Source: Oscillospiraceae bacterium (GTDB lineage Bacteria; Bacillota_A; Clostridia; Oscillospirales; WRJC01). Taken from it: DNA of 64,000 bases. The stretch covers positions 62,001-126,000 of the forward strand of contig WRJC01000001.1 in assembly GCA_009782405.1 (NCBI GenBank), read 5' to 3'. The translations under genes and the position numbers were made by a program. This document shows positions 22,854 to 33,769 of the stretch, piece by piece. Under the pieces are notes generated by a model. It did not search any database, was not told the origin of the DNA, and worked only from the letters and a program-made list of their open reading frames with translations. Position 1 is the first letter of the stretch; every line of letters starts with the position of its first letter.

Positions 22854-24164
22854 GTGAGCATAAAAGCTGTTAAATTCGGCGGCACTTCGCTTGCCGACGC
22901 ATCCAGGTTCAAGAAAGTGGCGGAGATAGTAAAAAGCGATCCCGACAGGAAATTCGTTGTGCCTTCCGCCCCGGGCAGAAGGTTTCCCGACGACATAAAA
23001 GTGACCGACATGCTTTTGAAAACATACGAAATCGCCGCAAAGGGGGGCGACATAACCGATATATTCGGCGAGATAAAAAAGCGCTACGACCAAATAACAG
23101 AGGAGCTCGGCCTCGACATATCGCTTGAGCCCGAATTCGCGAAAATCAAAGAGGGAATAGTCAACAAAGCGGGAAGGGACTACACCGCGAGCCGCGGCGA
23201 ATATCTTTCCGGCCTCGTCATGGCAAAATTCATCGGCTTTCCTTTCATCGACGCGGCCGAAGTGGTTTTTTTTGGCAACAATGGGAGTTTCGACGCGGAG
23301 CTCACCAACAGCGTGATGGGCAAAAGGCTCGCCAAGTGCGAAAATGCCGTGATACCGGGTTTTTACGGCATCATGCCAAACGGAACCATAAAGACGTTTT
23401 CGCGCGGAGGTTCGGACATCACTGGGGCGATAGTGGCAAGGGCGGCGGGCGCTTCGATGTATGAGAACTGGACTGACGTTTCGGGGGTTTTGATGGCCGA
23501 CCCGAAAATTATCGAAAACCCGAAACCGATAGACGTGATGACCTACAGGGAGCTTCGGGAACTTTCCTACATGGGTTTTTCGGTTTTCCATGAAGACTCG
23601 ATTTTCCCGGTGAAACACGCCAAAATACCGATAAACATAAAAAACACCGACGACCCTTCGGCAAAAGGCACGCTCATAGTCAACCACACCGATTCCATAG
23701 GCGAAAATATAATAACGGGGATAGCGGGTCGCAAAAATTTCGCCGTGGTCACGCTGGAAAAGGACATGATGAACTCCGAGATCGGGTTTGTGAAAAGGGT
23801 GCTCGAAGTGTTCGAGAAATACAACATAAATTTCGAGCATCTGCCCACCGGAATAGACACGTTGAGCCTGATCATCAACGAACGCGACGGCGAGACCTAC
23901 AAGGACGTGCTGTTTCGAGAGCTGCAGCAAAAAGCGTCCCCCGACTCGATAGAATACCAAAAATCGCTTTCGCTGATAGCGGTGGTGGGCAGGGGCATGA
24001 TCAGGACAAAAGGCACCGCCGCCAAAGTGTTCGGAGCGGTGGCGGCCGCGGGCGTGAACGTGCGCATGATCGACCAGGGCTCCAGCGAGCTCAACATAAT
24101 AATCGGCGTCAACGACGGGGATTTCGAAAAAGCGATGCGGGCCATATACGGTGCATTCGCATGA
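22854..24164 (+). CDS. lysC: Aspartate kinase
   Basis: 436 residues. The amino-acid kinase domain starts KAVKFGGTSLADASRF and carries the ASRGEYLSG and FSRGGSDITGAI motifs. Two C-terminal ACT domains (~residues 300-436, e.g. IIGVNDGDFEKAMRAIY) should bind the feedback effector, lysine or threonine. It phosphorylates aspartate, the first step to lysine, threonine and methionine. GTG start at 22854 with AAGGAG upstream. A 4-bp overlap couples it to prmA. The isoform cannot be fixed, so the symbol is provisional. Confidence 0.9.
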   Translation: MSIKAVKFGGTSLADASRFKKVAEIVKSDPDRKFVVPSAPGRRFPDDIKVTDMLLKTYEIAAKGGDITDIFGEIKKRYDQITEELGLDISLEPEFAKIKEGIVNKAGRDYTASRGEYLSGLVMAKFIGFPFIDAAEVVFFGNNGSFDAELTNSVMGKRLAKCENAVIPGFYGIMPNGTIKTFSRGGSDITGAIVARAAGASMYENWTDVSGVLMADPKIIENPKPIDVMTYRELRELSYMGFSVFHEDSIFPVKHAKIPINIKNTDDPSAKGTLIVNHTDSIGENIITGIAGRKNFAVVTLEKDMMNSEIGFVKRVLEVFEKYNINFEHLPTGIDTLSLIINERDGETYKDVLFRELQQKASPDSIEYQKSLSLIAVVGRGMIRTKGTAAKVFGAVAAAGVNVRMIDQGSSELNIIIGVNDGDFEKAMRAIYGAFA

Positions 24165-25098
24165 AATGGATCAAGATAAAAATCGAAACGGTTCCGGAAA
24201 GCCTCGGCGCCGCCGCCGAGATATTCGAGTCCGCAGGCTTGCCCTCGCTTGAAATAGAGGACAGCGGGGAATTTTTGGAGGCGCTGAAACAGACAAAACG
24301 CAATTGGGACTTTATCGACGATGCGCTGTACGAGGAAAAATCCAAGGCGTGCAGCGTGGCGGCTTATGTGGAGGACACCGAAGCGGGGATGGCCGCGCTG
24401 GATTTGATAAAAAGCAAGGCATATGGCAGTTTCAACGTGGTTTTTGACATTGTGGACGACGAAAACTGGGCCGAAACCTGGAAAAAATATTTCAAGCCCA
24501 TACCGGTGGGCAAAAATATCCTCATATGCCCCGCTTGGGAAGCTGTGCCAAAAAAATACAAGTCGCATACAATCTTTAAGATCGAGCCCGGGATGAGTTT
24601 TGGCACGGGAATGCACGAAACCACCCGGCTTTGCGCGGCCGCGCTCGAAAAGCATGTGAAAAGCGGCGAATTTGTTTTGGATTTGGGCTGCGGCAGCGGG
24701 ATATTGTCGATAATCGCCGCGATGCTCGGCGCAAAAGGCGCCGTGGCCGCCGACATCGACGAAAACTGCGTAAAAACCGCTCTGGAAAACGCCAAAATGA
24801 ACGGCGTTTCGCCGAGCTGCTACAGCGCATATGCGGGGGATCTCCTATCCGAAAAAAACCTGCGCGAAAAAATCGCGGAAAAAAAATACGGGCTGGCGCT
24901 CGCGAACATTGTCCCCGAAGTCATAACTGCGCTTCTCCCCTTTATCAGGGATGTGCTGGAAACCAGCGGCGTCGCGGTTTTGTCAGGGATAATCGGCAGG
25001 TATCTGCCGGATGTGGAATCGGCGGCCAAATCGCTCGGATTTGACATAATCGGCATAACAAGCGAAAACGATTGGCAATGCCTCGAGGTGAAAAAAAC

Positions 25099-25102
<4 letters not shown>
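24161..25102 (+). CDS. prmA: Ribosomal protein L11 methyltransferase PrmA
   Basis: 313 residues, typical length. The N-terminal L11-recognition domain leads into the SAM-binding fold with SFGTGMHETTRLC, motif I VLDLGCGSGILSI, AADIDENCVKTALENAKMN and the NIVPEV motif (N-I-x-x-x usual in PrmA). It trimethylates L11 on the ribosome. ATGA overlaps link it to aspartate kinase upstream and to the small membrane protein downstream, so the three are one transcriptional and translational unit. Confidence 0.93.
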
Positions 25103-27081
<1,979 letters not shown>

Positions 27082-27154
27082 CGCTCCCCTCGCGTAAAAT
27101 ATTTATTGGCCGATATTTATTATTATATCATAAATCCCGCCGAATTTCTGCAAT

Positions 27155-27508
27155 TTGTGTTCCTTTTTTAAGAAAAATTCAAAAATGAGGTACTGGGAGG
27201 AAACGGCTGCCAGCTTGGAGGCGAAGCATTTAGAGCCGCTATTGCCGTTGCAGGTATTCAAACTTCGAAAGAGCTTGAAAGCGATAGCGGAATCAAAAAA
27301 GCCAGAGTCGGAAAAGGCGAAACTGATAGAAGACAAACTCCGGGAGATGATAGATATATACACGGAAGTGACGGAAAAAATCCGCGACTGGACAGAAAAT
27401 AGTGAACGCTTAACGGCGTTTCATGCGGAACATATGCTTGAAGCGTTACAGCATTTATCAGAATATCTATACAGCAACTACAAAAGTTACGCGGAAGTAG
27501 AAAGATAG
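27155..27508 (+). pseudogene. Rpn/transposase-family protein remnant
   Basis: 117 codons with LLPLQVFKLRKSLKAIAESK and a long alpha-helical segment, matching the middle/C-terminal part of transposase-like Rpn-family proteins. The nuclease core that should precede it is absent: the region upstream is the Uma2 promoter gap. Together with the next fragment, which carries the family's C-terminal tail in another frame, it is best read as one decayed gene. Confidence 0.5.
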
Positions 27509-27517
27509 GCAATACAA

Positions 27518-27660
27518 ATGAGTGAATCGAAGTGGAGTTTTGCCAAATTTAGAGATGAAGGAAAGATTGAAAGAGGCAAAGAAACGGCACAGGAAATGTT
27601 TTTAGATGGTAAGAATATAATTGAAATAATGGTGGGGGGCATGAACAGCGGGGACTTGCT
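27518..27660 (+). pseudogene. C-terminal tail of the same Rpn-like remnant
   Basis: The start reads SKWSFAKFRDEGKIERGKET followed by AQEMFLDGKNIIEIM, the basic helical tail typical of Rpn-family proteins. After about 45 codons the frame runs into unrelated sequence, so the 163-codon open frame here is chimeric and not a genuine protein. Confidence 0.45.
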
Positions 27661-27668
27661 GTATGTGA

Positions 27669-27788
27669 CGAGCATCGACCGACTACTTCAAGCTCCGCGA
27701 CATGATGGAGAAATTCGACGTTTACGTTGGTTACGACGAAGTGACCAAGACGATCACGCTCGACACCTCAAAAGGGTATGCGGGGTAA
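27669..27788 (+). pseudogene. Fragment of a copper-amine-oxidase-like stalk domain
   Basis: In a frame different from the preceding remnant, 37 codons read TDYFKLRDMMEKFDVYVGYD then EVTKTITLDTSKGYAG and stop. This is the end of a 'stalk'/copper amine oxidase N-terminal-like domain common in Firmicutes surface proteins. A TGA at 27666 blocks the frame upstream. The real terminator hairpin follows at 27843, consistent with a surviving gene end. Confidence 0.5.
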
Positions 27789-27842
27789 CATTTCGCGGCA
27801 TGGCGGCAAAACAATGTATATTTACAGCCGGCTCATCGCCGG

Positions 27843-27877
27843 AAAGTGAAAAAGCCCATTTTGGGCTTTTTCACTTT
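27843..27877. terminator. Rho-independent terminator
   Basis: A perfect 16-bp stem (27843-27858 with 27862-27877) and TTT loop, containing GCCC/GGGC plus A and T runs, so active on either strand. It lies 55 bp after the stalk-domain remnant and 127 bp past the end of the minus-strand ABC gene. Confidence 0.85.
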
Positions 27878-28003
27878 GTTCGGAATGCAAGTTCGTTATG
27901 CGCCGCGCCTTTCTTCGCAAAACACGGCAACATATATCGCGTTTCATATATAAAATTTTTATGCGATTGCCATAATAAATGTATGGAAAAACGGTTGCTC
28001 AAA

Positions 28004-29695
28004 TCATAGGTAGCAGTTTGTTCTGTTGTACAAATCATAGAAGGATTGCCGTTTGTCCATCAAGTCGGAAAAGCAACCTTGTTCAATAATACGACCATCC
28101 TGGAAAACGAAAATATTGTCAAAGGTCTTTATTGAATCCAACCGATGAGCGATGGCGATAACTGTTTTTCCGGCGAGCAGATTCATTACATTCTGCATAA
28201 CGGCTTCTTCGGTAAGGTTGTCAATCGCCGATGTCGCTTCATCAAAGATGACGATACTTGCGTCGGAAAACCAAAGCCGCGCCAGCGCAAGCTGCTGACG
28301 CTCCCCGCCTGATAAGTTGACGCCCCGTTCGCCTAAAATCGTATCTAACCCTTTTTCCAGTTTGGCATAAAGGTCGCTCAATCCGGCTTTTTCAATCGCC
28401 ATCATCAACATGGCATCGTCCGCCGCATCGTCAAAGACAAGGTTTTCGCGCAAGGTTCCGTTGAATACAGGCGGTTCCTGCGGGAGATAAGCGATGTGTT
28501 TGTAGTAACTGTTGAGATTGATTTTGCTTAAGTCAAAACCATCCACTTCAATGCGTCCGCTATGCGGCTGCAGCAATCCGACGATCAGTTTGACGGCCGT
28601 TGACTTTCCCGAACCGCTCTCACCCACCAAAGCCGTGGTTTTCCCCTGCCCGATATGAAAAGAGAAGTCGTTGAATATTTCGCGCCCGTCATAATTAAAT
28701 CCTGTGTTGATAAACGAAATATTGCCATTTATCTTGCCGATTTCTTCTCCTTGCGTGAGCCGGGCATCTTCCTTGGCGTCCAAAAACTCCGTGTAACGGG
28801 CGAAGGCGATTTTTTCCAGTTTGTAATACACGTTGACCACATTGAAAACGGCAATCGGCTCGTATGTTCTGTCCACCAGCACAAGCAATGCCACAATCTG
28901 TCCGATGGTCAAATCGCCCGTAATCCAACCGTAGACGATAAGCCCGATTTTAATGGAAAAGACGAAGAAGGCGCAAATGGTGAAAAATGCTTCATGCACC
29001 ATCAGCATTTTGACAGCCGAAGAGATTATTTCTTTTGAAGCGGCTTCCGTTTTCGCTATCTCTTTGGCAAAGCGTCTGTTGGTGCGGAACACGACCAGTT
29101 CCATAAAACCGCGCACAAGGAAATGGTTGAACTTTTCCTCGTTGACAAGGATACGTTCTTTAACCTTGTACAAGGCTTTTAACAACAGGTTGGATGCCAT
29201 GTACATGATTATGTAGCTTATCACGAGAGCTATCATAATCGTCCTGTTTATGATAAAAACAAAGACAATGCTGAAAATCATGGACGGCACTAAATCTCTG
29301 GCAAGCCGCAAGTAAAAATTATTTAGAATGTACCGACCCGCCGCCGCCCCGTTTTCTATTCGCTGTATTAATGCGCCCGTACCTAACTTTGTGTAGGTAA
29401 GGTAATCGATGACGGACATTTTGCGCAGCGCTGCCAGTTTTAGACTTTGTACGATGCTGTCGTCGAGTTTGCGTTCGGGATATTGTCTCAAGTATCCCAT
29501 GATGTAATCGGCGAATAAAACCGCGCTGTAAACAACGATGTTGACCGCCGTCAGTGTGCCGTTTGCGAAATTGTCCACGACCCTTTGGAAATAGAAAGGG
29601 GCGTAGTTTGCTAAAAAAGTGCAAAAAATCCCCGCTGCCAGAAAGACGGTGATTAAAGCCTTGTGCTTTCCCGCAACTTCTTTTAAGTGTTTCAT
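28004..29695 (-). CDS. ABC exporter, fused permease and ATPase
   Basis: 563 residues. A six-helix membrane domain (~1-300) precedes the ATPase with Walker A GESGSGKSTAVKLI, signature LSGGERQQLALARL, Walker B IVIFDEATSAID and H-loop AHRLDS. AAGGAG before the ATG sets the start. Resembles peptide/bacteriocin-type exporters, but no C39 peptidase domain or precursor peptide is visible. Base composition is lower in GC than the housekeeping flanks, in line with an accessory origin. Confidence 0.9.
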   Translation of the reverse strand: MKHLKEVAGKHKALITVFLAAGIFCTFLANYAPFYFQRVVDNFANGTLTAVNIVVYSAVLFADYIMGYLRQYPERKLDDSIVQSLKLAALRKMSVIDYLTYTKLGTGALIQRIENGAAAGRYILNNFYLRLARDLVPSMIFSIVFVFIINRTIMIALVISYIIMYMASNLLLKALYKVKERILVNEEKFNHFLVRGFMELVVFRTNRRFAKEIAKTEAASKEIISSAVKMLMVHEAFFTICAFFVFSIKIGLIVYGWITGDLTIGQIVALLVLVDRTYEPIAVFNVVNVYYKLEKIAFARYTEFLDAKEDARLTQGEEIGKINGNISFINTGFNYDGREIFNDFSFHIGQGKTTALVGESGSGKSTAVKLIVGLLQPHSGRIEVDGFDLSKINLNSYYKHIAYLPQEPPVFNGTLRENLVFDDAADDAMLMMAIEKAGLSDLYAKLEKGLDTILGERGVNLSGGERQQLALARLWFSDASIVIFDEATSAIDNLTEEAVMQNVMNLLAGKTVIAIAHRLDSIKTFDNIFVFQDGRIIEQGCFSDLMDKRQSFYDLYNRTNCYL

Positions 29696-29710
29696 ATCCG
29701 TACTCCTTTT

Positions 29711-29833
29711 TCATTTTATATTTGAGAAAATGAAAAGTACGGTTGAGCCTGTCCGCGGTGTATCCGTTATGTTTCGGATATTCCGCTCAGCATGGTCCGC
29801 GGCAGATTTCTCAACCATACTGAGCCGTTGCAT
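29711..29833 (-). CDS. Possible 40-residue leader/regulatory peptide or gene remnant
   Basis: ATG at 29833, AAAAGG upstream, stop 15 bp before the ABC exporter start on the same strand. The sequence (MQRLSMVEKSAADHAERN ...) has no recognised motif. It could be a short leader, a translational coupler, or the 3' relic of a lost regulator gene. Confidence 0.25.
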   Translation of the reverse strand: MQRLSMVEKSAADHAERNIRNITDTPRTGSTVLFIFSNIK

Positions 29834-29859
29834 CGAAAATGCCTTTTCACGATAATACT

Positions 29860-29902
29860 GCGGCGGGAAGCCCCTTGCCTTAGCCATGGGGAGGAACGCC
29901 GC
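29860..29902 (+). mobile_element. IS200/IS605-like subterminal hairpin, probable scar
   Basis: Nested inverted repeats: GCGGCG (29860-29865) with CGCCGC (29897-29902), and inside CCCC (29871-29874) with GGGG (29888-29891) around TTAG. The GAAGCCCC ... TTAG ... GGGGAG layout is typical of right ends of IS200/IS605-group elements. It precedes tnpB rather than following it, so it may be the end of an older copy. Confidence 0.45.
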
Positions 29903-29949
29903 GCCCTTTCATAAATCTTTAAATTTTTTGATTTTTGTCGTAAAAACAC

Positions 29950-29978
29950 TTGACATTCTCTAAAATATATGATATAAT
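29950..29978 (+). promoter_or_regulatory. tnpB promoter
   Basis: -35 TTGACA (29950-29955) and -10 TATAAT (29973-29978), 17-bp spacer. Transcription should begin only ~12 nt before the GTG start. Confidence 0.75.
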
Positions 29979-29996
29979 ATAATTAGTGAAAGCGAG

Positions 29997-31121
29997 GTGT
30001 TTGCGATAGAACTAACTGTTACCGCAAAATTGTTAATCAAGCCGGCAGAGGAACAGAAAGCTCTGTTGCTTAAAGCCGGACGCGCATTTTCTAAGGCATG
30101 CAATTATATCTCCGGCATTATATTCGACACGCATAATCTGAATCAGTTTAAGCTACAGGAAGAAACTTACAATACCTTGCGCGGCACTTATGGTATGCCA
30201 TCCCAAATGGCAATCAACGTTATTCGTCATGTCATAGGGAGCTACAGGACTATTCTCGCAAGCCAAAAAGAATGGATTAAGCCAGACTATAAACATACCG
30301 CATATCCCTTGACGTGGAACAGAGATTACCTGCTGCGTGAGAACTATTTTTCCGTAGGCACGCTGAAAGGCCGTATAAAACTCGAATATGACAGCGGCGG
30401 CATGGAAAAATACTTTGACGGCACATGGACGTTCGGCGCGGCTAAAGCTGTAAACAAGCACGACAACTGGTACCTGCATATTTCTATGTCCAAAGAGTTT
30501 GAGCAGCTGCAGGACTTTGACGTTGCCAACATTGTCGGAGTTGACTTAGGCATCAATTTTACAGCGACAGCCTATGACAGCAAGGGTAACACGACTTTCT
30601 ACAGCGGCAGGCAAATCAAGCACAGACGCGCACACTATAAAAACATACGCAAGCAACTGCAAAAACGCCAAACCGCAAGCGCGAGACGCAGGCTGAAAGC
30701 TATAGGGTCAAGAGAAAACCGTTGGATAAACGATGTAAACCATTGCATATCTAAGGCACTCGTTGACGCCAACCCGAAAGGGACGGCTTTTATACTCGAA
30801 GATTTAACGGGCGTTCGTCACGCTACTGAAAAGGTCAGGCTCAGGGACAGGTATGTTTCCGTAAGCTGGGCATTCTACGATTTGCGCCAAAAGTTAGAGT
30901 ATAAGGCTAAAATGTCAGGAAACAAGGTTATCGCTGTTGACCCGCGCTATACTTCGCAGACTTGTCCGAAATGCGGGCACACAGAACGCGCTAACCGTGA
31001 CAAGAAAAATCATATCTTTAAATGCAATAACTGCGATTATGCAAGCAACGATGACCGTATCGGGTCAATGAATCTGCACAGAATGGGAATAGAGTACCTG
31101 AGTGCAGTTGCCAGCGAGTAA
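29997..31121 (+). CDS. tnpB: TnpB, RNA-guided nuclease of IS200/IS605-group elements
   Basis: 374 residues, complete. The split RuvC site is intact: Asp183 in VGVDLGINFTA, Glu268 in FILEDLTG, Asp352/353 in SNDDRIGSMN. The zinc finger TCPKCGHTERAN ... CNNCDY lies between the last two. TnpB is an RNA-guided DNA nuclease using an omega RNA from the element's 3' end. Start GTG at 29997 is the best of poor options, since the GAGG lies almost on it. No tnpA transposase is present, so the element depends on another copy for movement or is domesticated. Confidence 0.92.
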   Translation: MFAIELTVTAKLLIKPAEEQKALLLKAGRAFSKACNYISGIIFDTHNLNQFKLQEETYNTLRGTYGMPSQMAINVIRHVIGSYRTILASQKEWIKPDYKHTAYPLTWNRDYLLRENYFSVGTLKGRIKLEYDSGGMEKYFDGTWTFGAAKAVNKHDNWYLHISMSKEFEQLQDFDVANIVGVDLGINFTATAYDSKGNTTFYSGRQIKHRRAHYKNIRKQLQKRQTASARRRLKAIGSRENRWINDVNHCISKALVDANPKGTAFILEDLTGVRHATEKVRLRDRYVSVSWAFYDLRQKLEYKAKMSGNKVIAVDPRYTSQTCPKCGHTERANRDKKNHIFKCNNCDYASNDDRIGSMNLHRMGIEYLSAVASE

Positions 31122-31300
31122 ACTCGCTTGTAAAGGGTTCCGTCAGTAATCCTGCAATGTAACGCCACTACCGTTTTTTCGGTAAGACAAACGTGGGAGT
31201 TAAGACTTTCGGAGTCTTAACGCTCTTACCACGGGGCAGTTACAAGCCCCCGGATTTATCCCAGGACTTCAAACTGACAAGTTCACCATCTTTCTTGTTT
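31122..31300 (+). ncRNA. Candidate omega RNA scaffold and right end of the TnpB element
   Basis: Directly after tnpB come three hairpins: TACCG-TTTTTT-CGGTA (31169-31184), GTTAAGACT-TTCGG-AGTCTTAAC (31199-31221) and GGGGC-AGTTACAA-GCCCC (31233-31250). Stacked stems just past the stop are what an omega RNA scaffold looks like, with the guide being sequence beyond the element end. The precise 3' end and guide cannot be set by eye. Confidence 0.5.
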
Positions 31301-31388
31301 TATATCAGCAGTATATCATATCGGTGCTGTTTTGTCAATTGTTTCGCTGCCGTTCGGAATTTATTTTGAATTTGATCAAAAAATCCTT

Positions 31389-32405
31389 TTATTGAAATTT
31401 ATTTTTGAAAAAACTGGCAATACACACTGGCAATATTGCTGCGTATAAATTGCCGGACTTCATTATTATCGGTCCTAATTTCCCGTCATTGGACGTTATT
31501 GTTTTGTTGTTGAAATATATTTCGATAACATCGCACTCGGAACAAACAATAAAATCCAATGTTTCTTTCAAGTATTTAGGCTGAAATGCCATGATGCGCT
31601 CGTTTTCTTTATCTTTCAATTCCATTGCTTCGGATTTTGTAACGAACGCCATTTTGTTGATGTCGATAAAAATAATCTCTGGGATCAACGCGTCAAGTTT
31701 CATCTTATAGTCATCGAAAGAATTTATTAAACTCTCTATTTGCGCTTTTGCCACATTGAGTTCAAAGCAAAAATCGCTTTTAATGAATATTGAGCTAAGG
31801 TTTACTGTCGGTTTTTCCTTATCTCCCGTATCAAAATAAGCATCGCTTAAATCCCAATCCGCAGTTCCCTCGGGTAATATTACAGCCGCCCTTATACCGT
31901 CGAGGACGCATTTCGCTCCGTTGTGATCTGAAATAATTTGCAAATGCTTTTTATGATGCTCTTTGTTTGCCATTTGCTGCAAAAAATCCTCAACATTCTT
32001 AATTGTACGATATTGCATATCGTTTCCTCCTTTTACGGATAAAGATAGTGTAAAGGCAAGGCGTTGAAACGCTTGAAGTTGCGTATCCGATTTTCTCGCG
32101 TAAGACGGCGTTACTCCATGATAACTTTTGAAAGCCGAAGTGAACGCATTTGCGGAATTATAACCGTATTTTACGGCAATATCAATGATTTTATCGTCCG
32201 TGTTTTGAATATCCGAAGCCGCCAATGTCAACTTCCTTTTCCGCGTGTATTCGGACAAAGTCATATCGGTCATAGTCGAAAAAACTCTTTGAAAAACGCC
32301 TTTTGGGGTAGCGGACAGCATAGCGACTTTATTGTCGTCTATATCGCCATCCAAGTTATCCTCAATGTAGCCTAACACCGAGTTCATCTTTTTCAACCAT
32401 TCCAT
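31389..32405 (-). CDS. AraC-family regulator with uncharacterised C-terminal domain
   Basis: 338 residues from the ATG at 32405, which has GGGAGGG 6 bp upstream. The N-terminal ~105 residues contain two helix-turn-helix units (KVAMLSATPKGVFQRVFST and KIIDIAVKYGYNSANAFTSAF, then YHGVTPSYARK), the AraC/XylS signature at the front of the protein as in SoxS/Rob-type regulators. The remaining 230 residues are an unrecognised, probably ligand-binding, domain. Single gene with no clear target nearby. Confidence 0.85.
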   Translation of the reverse strand: MEWLKKMNSVLGYIEDNLDGDIDDNKVAMLSATPKGVFQRVFSTMTDMTLSEYTRKRKLTLAASDIQNTDDKIIDIAVKYGYNSANAFTSAFKSYHGVTPSYARKSDTQLQAFQRLAFTLSLSVKGGNDMQYRTIKNVEDFLQQMANKEHHKKHLQIISDHNGAKCVLDGIRAAVILPEGTADWDLSDAYFDTGDKEKPTVNLSSIFIKSDFCFELNVAKAQIESLINSFDDYKMKLDALIPEIIFIDINKMAFVTKSEAMELKDKENERIMAFQPKYLKETLDFIVCSECDVIEIYFNNKTITSNDGKLGPIIMKSGNLYAAILPVCIASFFKNKFQ

Positions 32406-32595
32406 TTCAAACCCTCCCTTCATGCAATATCATAGCAAAAATAAAAAGGTACAATCGCATATTTGTTGTACAAAAAATAGAAGTCAAGGTGCCTTCTGTT
32501 CTTGCGTTGCATATAAGGCTTCTATATATATCATATTTCGCCGCTTCTTTCAACCCATTTTTACACATTCTGGCTTATTTGGGACGCATTCCCAT

Positions 32596-33084
32596 TTACA
32601 GTAACGAGAGCTTCATATTAATAAAATGTTCAGACGGTTTTGTTTCATTAAAACCAAGTTTCTGATATAATGGCTTACCTAACGCGGATGCGGAAAGTTC
32701 AATAAAAGATAAATTTTGTTTCTTTGCTTGGTCAATTAATAAATTCATCGTGCTGGTAGCATATCCTCTTTTACGAAATTCAGGATATGTAAGTACGTTA
32801 AAAACAGTTCCGGTTCTGCCAGATGGAAAGGATAAATTCGCAGGTTTATTTGAAATCGCCAGAAATGCCACGGAAGCGATTCTACCATCAACTTCAACAA
32901 TAGCCGCAAAAAAGTCAGTATCTAAATATTTTAAATAATACTGCCGGAGACTTGTTTCAATAACCTTACACTGTTCAGAAGATACTTCCCAATTTTCAGC
33001 AGAAAAATAATCAAATCTTACTTTTACAAGATCATCTATATCGTCCAAAGATGCCATACGGATATTTACTGACAAAATTTTCAC
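32596..33084 (-). CDS. GNAT-family N-acetyltransferase
   Basis: 162 residues, one GNAT domain: IRMASLDDIDDLVKVRFDYF at the N-terminus, the acetyl-CoA loop TYPEFRKRGYATSTMNLLI and the C-terminal ELSASALGKPLYQKLGF. The substrate is unknown; many small GNATs in accessory regions acetylate antibiotics or toxins. Monocistronic, AT-rich, in the accessory stretch. Confidence 0.85.
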   Translation of the reverse strand: MKILSVNIRMASLDDIDDLVKVRFDYFSAENWEVSSEQCKVIETSLRQYYLKYLDTDFFAAIVEVDGRIASVAFLAISNKPANLSFPSGRTGTVFNVLTYPEFRKRGYATSTMNLLIDQAKKQNLSFIELSASALGKPLYQKLGFNETKPSEHFINMKLSLL

Positions 33085-33244
33085 CTCTTACTAATAAATT
33101 AACGGCTATACTCTCCCGCTCAAAAGCAGGCAGGAACGCATAAAATTCTTAATATATAGCATACCACAAAAATATGAATTTTTCAACCTACGTGCTTTTG
33201 ATTTTCTATGATTAGCTTTTTTATCTGCCAACATCGGATTTTGC

Positions 33245-33769
33245 TTATAATGCGAGTTCAAAGCGTTCAGGATAGTTATCGGCAAAACCTAAACTTATAA
33301 ACGCCTCAAATGGTTGGAAATTTTTCATAAGATATTCAGTTGACTTAAATATAACGTCTAATCTTACATCATGCGGCACAGTATCATCAGGATATTCATT
33401 TACAGTAACATGCGGAATCCATTTGTCAACCCAATAGTAATCTCCGTCAAAGCAATCATAAAAAGTCTTATGCAAATCTTTATACAGCCCCAAAAGTTCT
33501 TCGGTTACGTCAGGAGCAAGGAAAACAGCCGGATTGTTATGATTAAACATTCCTATGTGACCAAACCGTATATTGATTCTTTTTGTTTTTGCGCAATACA
33601 TTTTCAATGTTTCTAATTCAATATCAAAACCGCCGACTGTAATATGCGGTCCTATGTCAAATGTGAAGCAATGTGAATATATGCCGTTTTCATGTATGCT
33701 TTTCTGATAATCTTTGATTTTTTGCTCTGCATTACTATCCGGGTACATCATTAATAAAGCCATTTTCAA
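33245..33769 (-). CDS. 2H phosphoesterase (2'-5' RNA ligase-like)
   Basis: 174 residues with two H-x-T/V motifs: PHITVGG near residue 41 and PHVTVNEY near 119, spaced as in 2H phosphoesterases, which open 2',3'-cyclic phosphates or join 2'-5' RNA ends. The start overlaps the stop of the upstream P-loop kinase gene (ATGA), so the two are made together. A nucleic-acid end-processing pair is one reading. This is distinct from the ThpR homologue at 57363. Confidence 0.8.
   Translation of the reverse strand: MKMALLMMYPDSNAEQKIKDYQKSIHENGIYSHCFTFDIGPHITVGGFDIELETLKMYCAKTKRINIRFGHIGMFNHNNPAVFLAPDVTEELLGLYKDLHKTFYDCFDGDYYWVDKWIPHVTVNEYPDDTVPHDVRLDVIFKSTEYLMKNFQPFEAFISLGFADNYPERFELAL

Noticed and set aside
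22683..23960. A 425-codon minus-strand open frame
   Set aside because: It is wholly antisense to the aspartate kinase gene, whose motifs are unmistakable, and has no ribosome site or recognisable domain.
27518..28009. 163-codon open frame taken as a real protein
   Set aside because: It joins an Rpn tail to antisense/out-of-frame stalk-domain sequence and reads through a strong terminator hairpin.
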